Below are positions 11,737 through 14,980 of a stretch of 14,980 nt of DNA, one piece after another. The notes under the pieces are model-generated. The model was not told the origin of the DNA, ran no database searches, and saw nothing but the letters and a program-made list of their open reading frames with translations. The DNA is from Aminivibrio sp050946755 (GTDB taxonomy: Bacteria; Synergistota; Synergistia; Synergistales; Aminobacteriaceae), in contig JBMNVK010000060.1 in NCBI GenBank assembly GCA_050946755.1, forward strand, positions 1 through 14,980, read 5' to 3'. Numbering within the stretch: the first letter of the stretch is position 1; every line of letters begins with the position of its first letter. The translations under genes and the position numbers were made by a program.

Positions 11737-13497
11737 GTGAAAATTTCGCTCTACAGAAAGTACAGGCCTGATTCTTTTCATGAAGTAGCCGGGCAGCCCA
11801 TGGCGGTGGATGTGCTTAAAAAAGCCCTCATCCGGGACCGGGTCGCCCACGCCTACCTTTTTTCCGGCCCCAGAGGCTGCGGCAAGACTACCCTGGCCCG
11901 GCTTCTGGCAAAAGCCCTTAATTGCGAAAGCCTTAAGGATGGCTATGAACCCTGCGGCCAGTGCCGGAGCTGCCTCTCCATAACTGCGGGGGAAAGCCTG
12001 GATGTCATTGAGATCGACGGCGCTTCCAACAACAGCGTCGAAGAGGTCAGGGAGCTCAAGACCCACGTCTCCCTCTCACCCTTTTCGTCAAAATGGAAGG
12101 TCTATATCATTGATGAGGTCCACATGCTCTCCATATCCGCCTTTAACGCCCTTCTAAAGACCCTGGAGGAGCCTCCATCCTTTGTGGCCTTTATCCTGGC
12201 CACTACAGAGCCCTTCAAGGTGCCCGCAACCATAAGATCCAGGTGTCAGCACATACCCTTCAGAAGGATAAGGGTCGGGGACATAAGCGCCCGCCTTGAG
12301 GAGGTAGCCGACAGAGAAGAGGTCCCCTGGGAGGAGGGCGCCGTAAGAGAGCTGGCCCGCCAGGCCGACGGCGCACTGAGAGATGCCTTATCGATGATGG
12401 AGCAGGCTCTGTCCCTGGGCGATGGAGCTCTTACGGAGGAAGCAGTGGGAAGGCTCCTCGGGGGAGGAGCCCTGTCTGATCTGGAGAGGTGGGTGGCCTC
12501 AGCGGGGGCGGAATCGGCTGAGCCCTTCATCATCCTTGAGGAGATGTTTCTCAAAGGGGCCTCCGCTCAGAGGGTTGTGGAGGGCATCTTTCTTATCTTT
12601 CGCAATCTTTGGGCATGGAGAAAATGGGGAGATCCCATTATCGAATCTCTCTCCATTTCCGACAGCGAGGCTGTCTTTCTGAAGAAAGAAGGTCCCCGGT
12701 GGACCCCGCCCATGCTCTCTGAAATGATGCTTTTCTGCTCCAGAATAATACCCCAGGTTCGGTCCGGGCTCAGGTCCGATGTCCTTACAGGTCTGCTTGC
12801 CGCCCGGATTCAGGAGTTATGGGAGACTGACGCCGAACCGGAACGGCCGGCTCCCCCCAAAAAAACGACAAAGCCTCCCGCAGCTTCGGAGTCAAAATCG
12901 CCTCCCCTGCCTGCCGGAGGTCAGCCTGAGGTCATTCCCCGCCCCGACCCGGTTCCTGCGACTCCTGAGAACTGGCCGGAATTTGAAAAAATGCTCTTCA
13001 GCAGAGATCTCCTTCTGTACGCCGTCCTGGCGGATACAGCCGTGTCTGCGGATGGACAGACCATAACCATCCTCTTCCCGGAGGATGGCGCCTACTCTTT
13101 TGAAGTAGCGTCAATTGAGCGCAACTCCTTCTCCCTGGCCAGCAGGGCCGCTGAGTTTTTCGGGGAGGATGTGACCGTCCTTATCGGGCATGGGGAGAAA
13201 AGAAAAAAATGCGCCTCAAACGGAGGACAGGATGAGCCCGTTAGCGTTGCGGACCGGGACATCCCTATCTTCAGCCCTCCTGCCTCCATGCAGGCTCCGG
13301 AAAAAGAGGACGAGGCGGCCCGTCAGGAGAGGGGCTCTACTGACTCCCGGACATCCCGGGAAGAGGAAGAGGGAGCAATTCCTTTTCAGGGGCTGGTAGA
13401 CCAGGTTTTAAAATGGGGCGGCGGAGAGGTGGTCATGATAAAAAGAGACGACAGAGCAGAGGATATGACCGAAGACCCCCTTCTGCCGGAGGATTAG
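11737..13497 (+). CDS. dnaX: DNA polymerase III subunits gamma/tau (clamp loader)
   Basis: A 586-residue clamp-loader ATPase that opens the sliding clamp and links polymerases at the replication fork. Domains I-II: LYRKYRPDSF (5-14), Walker A GPRGCGKTT (44-52), zinc cysteines C63, C73, C76, C79, Walker B IIDEVHM (124-130), sensor 1 ATTE (155-158), Arg finger in SRC (168-170) and sensor 2 GALRDALS (212-219). Domain III runs to about 365. A Pro-rich linker (368-415) leads to a tau-specific C-terminal part. GTG 11737 is chosen because GGGGGAGGAGG (11721-11731) stands 5 bases before it; the in-frame TTG at 11716 would lie ahead of this site. Two A7 runs (12859-12865 and 13203-13209) may allow shorter gamma-like products. 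dnaE follows after 32 bp. The usual ybaB-recR partners are absent. Confidence 0.95.
   Translation: MKISLYRKYRPDSFHEVAGQPMAVDVLKKALIRDRVAHAYLFSGPRGCGKTTLARLLAKALNCESLKDGYEPCGQCRSCLSITAGESLDVIEIDGASNNSVEEVRELKTHVSLSPFSSKWKVYIIDEVHMLSISAFNALLKTLEEPPSFVAFILATTEPFKVPATIRSRCQHIPFRRIRVGDISARLEEVADREEVPWEEGAVRELARQADGALRDALSMMEQALSLGDGALTEEAVGRLLGGGALSDLERWVASAGAESAEPFIILEEMFLKGASAQRVVEGIFLIFRNLWAWRKWGDPIIESLSISDSEAVFLKKEGPRWTPPMLSEMMLFCSRIIPQVRSGLRSDVLTGLLAARIQELWETDAEPERPAPPKKTTKPPAASESKSPPLPAGGQPEVIPRPDPVPATPENWPEFEKMLFSRDLLLYAVLADTAVSADGQTITILFPEDGAYSFEVASIERNSFSLASRAAEFFGEDVTVLIGHGEKRKKCASNGGQDEPVSVADRDIPIFSPPASMQAPEKEDEAARQERGSTDSRTSREEEEGAIPFQGLVDQVLKWGGGEVVMIKRDDRAEDMTEDPLLPED
12853..12929 (+). 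other. dnaX: Possible slippage site 1 in dnaX (C6A7)
   Basis: In-frame codons CCC CCC AAA AAA ACG at 373-377. A shift into the -1 frame at the A run meets TGA at 12927-12929, giving a product of about 397 residues that ends just after domain III, as gamma does in E. coli. The heptamer is not canonical because ACG is the third codon, so polymerase slippage on A7 is as likely as ribosomal shifting. Only a weak stem CTCC/GGAG (12875-12878/12888-12891) follows. Confidence 0.3.
13192..13242 (+). other. dnaX: Possible -1 frameshift cassette 2 in dnaX (A_AAA_AAA)
   Basis: The reading frame is AGA AAA AAA TGC, which makes a perfect slippery heptamer A_AAA_AAA (13203-13209). GGGGAG (13192-13197) stands 5 bases upstream, in the same order as the stimulatory Shine-Dalgarno of E. 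coli dnaX though closer. Downstream small stems are possible: CCTC/GAGG (13214-13217/13223-13226) or AACGG/CCGTT (13219-13223/13238-13242). The -1 frame ends at TGA 13233-13235, giving about 497 residues without the last part of tau. Confidence 0.4.
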
Positions 13498-13529
13498 GAT
13501 CCAATTGAAATGATCAAGGAGTGTCTTGA

Positions 13530-14980
13530 ATGAGCCGACAGTTTGTGCATCTTCACGTTCATACAGAATACAGCTTGCTTGACGGCGCTATCCGATGCCG
13601 CGAACTTGCCGAAAAAACGGCGGAGTTCGGCATGCCTGCTGTGGCCATGACTGATCACGGCGCCATGTACGGCGCCGTCGAGTTCTACGACGAGTGCCTG
13701 AAGGCAGGGGTAAAGCCCATCCTGGGCTGCGAAGTCTATGTGGATCCCGAAGGCCATACCACCAGGGACAGAAGAAACAGAATGTATCATCTGCTCCTGC
13801 TGGCCGAGACCGATGAAGGGTATCACAACCTGGTGAAACTCGTGTCCGTGGCAAACACGGACGGGTTTTACGGCAGGCCGAGGATTGACCATGCCCTCCT
13901 TTCAAAATACAGCACCGGCCTTATAGCCTGCTCAGCCTGCATTGCAGGGGAGATCCCCGCTCTCATAGCAGCCGGAAGGGAGGAAGAGGCCCTGGACCGG
14001 GCCGTCCTTTACCGGGATATTATGGGGAAGGACAACTTTTTCCTGGAGATAATGTACAATGCCATCCCTGAACAGGCCATAGTCAACAAAACCCTTGTCA
14101 GGATGGCCAGGGATCACGGATTTCCGCTGGTAGCCACCAACGATGCTCACTATCTGAGACGGGAAGACAGCAAGTGGCACGACATCCTGCTGTGCGTCCA
14201 GACCAAGAGCTCTCTTGAGGATGAGAACAGGATGTCCTTTACAGGGGATGATTTCTACTTTCGGTCTCCTCAGGAGATGGATGCAATTTTTGGTTCAGAG
14301 CTGCCTGAGGCCCTGGATAATACGCTGGCCATTGCGGAGCGGTGCACCGTTCGGCTTCCCCTGGGCAGCAGGGATTACAAGCTGCCCGACCTTGATCTCC
14401 CTCCCGGGGAGACCCTGGAGAGCAACCTTCAGAAAGAGGCGGAAAAAGGGCTCAGCGAGAGGCTGGCCGGAGCCGTGGGGGATGAATACAGGGATAGGCT
14501 TGACTACGAACTCAAAATAATAAACTCCATGGGATTTGCCGGATACTTCCTCATCGTGGCAGGAATCATAGGGGTTGCAAAGAAGCTGGGGATTCCCGTC
14601 GGCCCGGGAAGGGGTTCCGCGGCAGGATCCCTGGTGGCGTGGAGCCTTAAGATCACCGAGCTCGACCCGATCCGGTACAATCTGCTCTTTGAACGTTTTT
14701 TGAATCCGGAGCGGATCAGCATGCCCGATATCGATACGGACGTCTCCGACAAGGGCCGGGATGAACTGCTTCACTATATATCCGACCACTACGGCCACGA
14801 CAGAGTATCCCAGATAGTTACCTTCGGCCGCATGAAGAGCCGGGCTGCCATCACTGATGTGGGCCGGGTCCTTGGAATGCCCGTCAAGGAAGTCAACGCC
14901 ATAACCAGGCTGATACCTCCCCTTACCGAGCTGTCCATAGAGGAGAATGTCCTGCAGATTCCGGAGCTCCTCAGGATGAA
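13530..14980 (+). CDS. dnaE: DNA polymerase III alpha subunit, DnaE1-type (3' end outside window)
   Basis: The first 483 codons of the replicative polymerase, open to the window edge. The N-terminal PHP domain has its metal residues: H9 and H11 (HLHVH), D42 and H43 (TDHG), E68 (GCE), H87, C134/C137 region, and D205/H207 (NDAHY). This set is intact, unlike in E. coli where PHP is degraded, so the domain may still be a proofreading nuclease or metal-dependent stabiliser (inference). The palm begins with GPGRGSAAGS (358-367) and the catalytic DxD is D402/D404 in PDIDTD, followed by VSD rather than the more common FxD/FCxxRR form. The Shine-Dalgarno AAGGAG (13516-13521) is 8 bases before the ATG. 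It follows dnaX by 32 bp with no terminator between, so both may share a transcript. Confidence 0.97.
   Translation, partial: MSRQFVHLHVHTEYSLLDGAIRCRELAEKTAEFGMPAVAMTDHGAMYGAVEFYDECLKAGVKPILGCEVYVDPEGHTTRDRRNRMYHLLLLAETDEGYHNLVKLVSVANTDGFYGRPRIDHALLSKYSTGLIACSACIAGEIPALIAAGREEEALDRAVLYRDIMGKDNFFLEIMYNAIPEQAIVNKTLVRMARDHGFPLVATNDAHYLRREDSKWHDILLCVQTKSSLEDENRMSFTGDDFYFRSPQEMDAIFGSELPEALDNTLAIAERCTVRLPLGSRDYKLPDLDLPPGETLESNLQKEAEKGLSERLAGAVGDEYRDRLDYELKIINSMGFAGYFLIVAGIIGVAKKLGIPVGPGRGSAAGSLVAWSLKITELDPIRYNLLFERFLNPERISMPDIDTDVSDKGRDELLHYISDHYGHDRVSQIVTFGRMKSRAAITDVGRVLGMPVKEVNAITRLIPPLTELSIEENVLQIPELLRM

Noticed and set aside
1..14980. CRISPR array, insertion sequence, rRNA or prophage genes
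   Set aside because: No regularly spaced direct repeats, transposase motifs, rRNA stretches or phage proteins were seen on either strand.

Overview
The window reads as chromosomal core DNA from a GC-rich, flagellated, probably anaerobic bacterium. A TAXI-type TRAP receptor, a HutP-family regulator, ThyX, a zinc-type L31 and the gene order rpmE-thyX-DUF1385-prfA-prmC together suggest Synergistota or a Firmicutes-like relative. That placement is an inference from gene content and protein style, not a measured phylogeny. I saw no phage, transposon or CRISPR array.

Left part (1-3520): a tRNA-Arg(CCG) with its own terminator is followed by a stand-alone alanyl-tRNA editing protein with a DHHA1 domain. 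A TAXI solute receptor lies tail-to-tail with it on the minus strand, and its terminator overlaps the stop codon of the editing gene. Divergent from the receptor is a HutP-family RNA-binding regulator with an extra acidic N-terminus. Both divergent genes have good-looking sigma-70-type promoters. Ribosomal protein L31 (rpmE) follows and ends in a strong terminator.

Middle (3600-8460): a compact nested hairpin precedes thyX. Then come a DUF1385/YqhQ membrane protein, prfA (RF1), prmC (the methyltransferase that modifies the GGQ of RF1) and trxB. thyX to prmC are separated by 1 bp or overlap, so they look like one operon. TrxB carries a C-terminal thioredoxin-like domain without cysteines.

Right part (8522-11573): a PfkB-type sugar kinase with eroded ATP-site motifs, fliS, flgN and a secreted M48 metalloprotease lie head to tail. 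fliS/flgN/M48 overlap each other.

End (11574-14980): a structured leader with a possible promoter and terminator precedes dnaX (clamp loader tau), followed 32 bp later by dnaE (polymerase III alpha, cut by the window end). dnaX holds two A7 runs. One is a perfect A_AAA_AAA heptamer with an upstream Shine-Dalgarno-like stretch and a nearby -1 stop, so this gene may make a shorter product by programmed slippage.

I did not find a clear new defence or metabolic system. The items most worth a second look are the dnaX slip sites, the HutP/TAXI divergent pair, the cysteine-less thioredoxin domain on TrxB, the eroded PfkB kinase and the nested hairpin before thyX.
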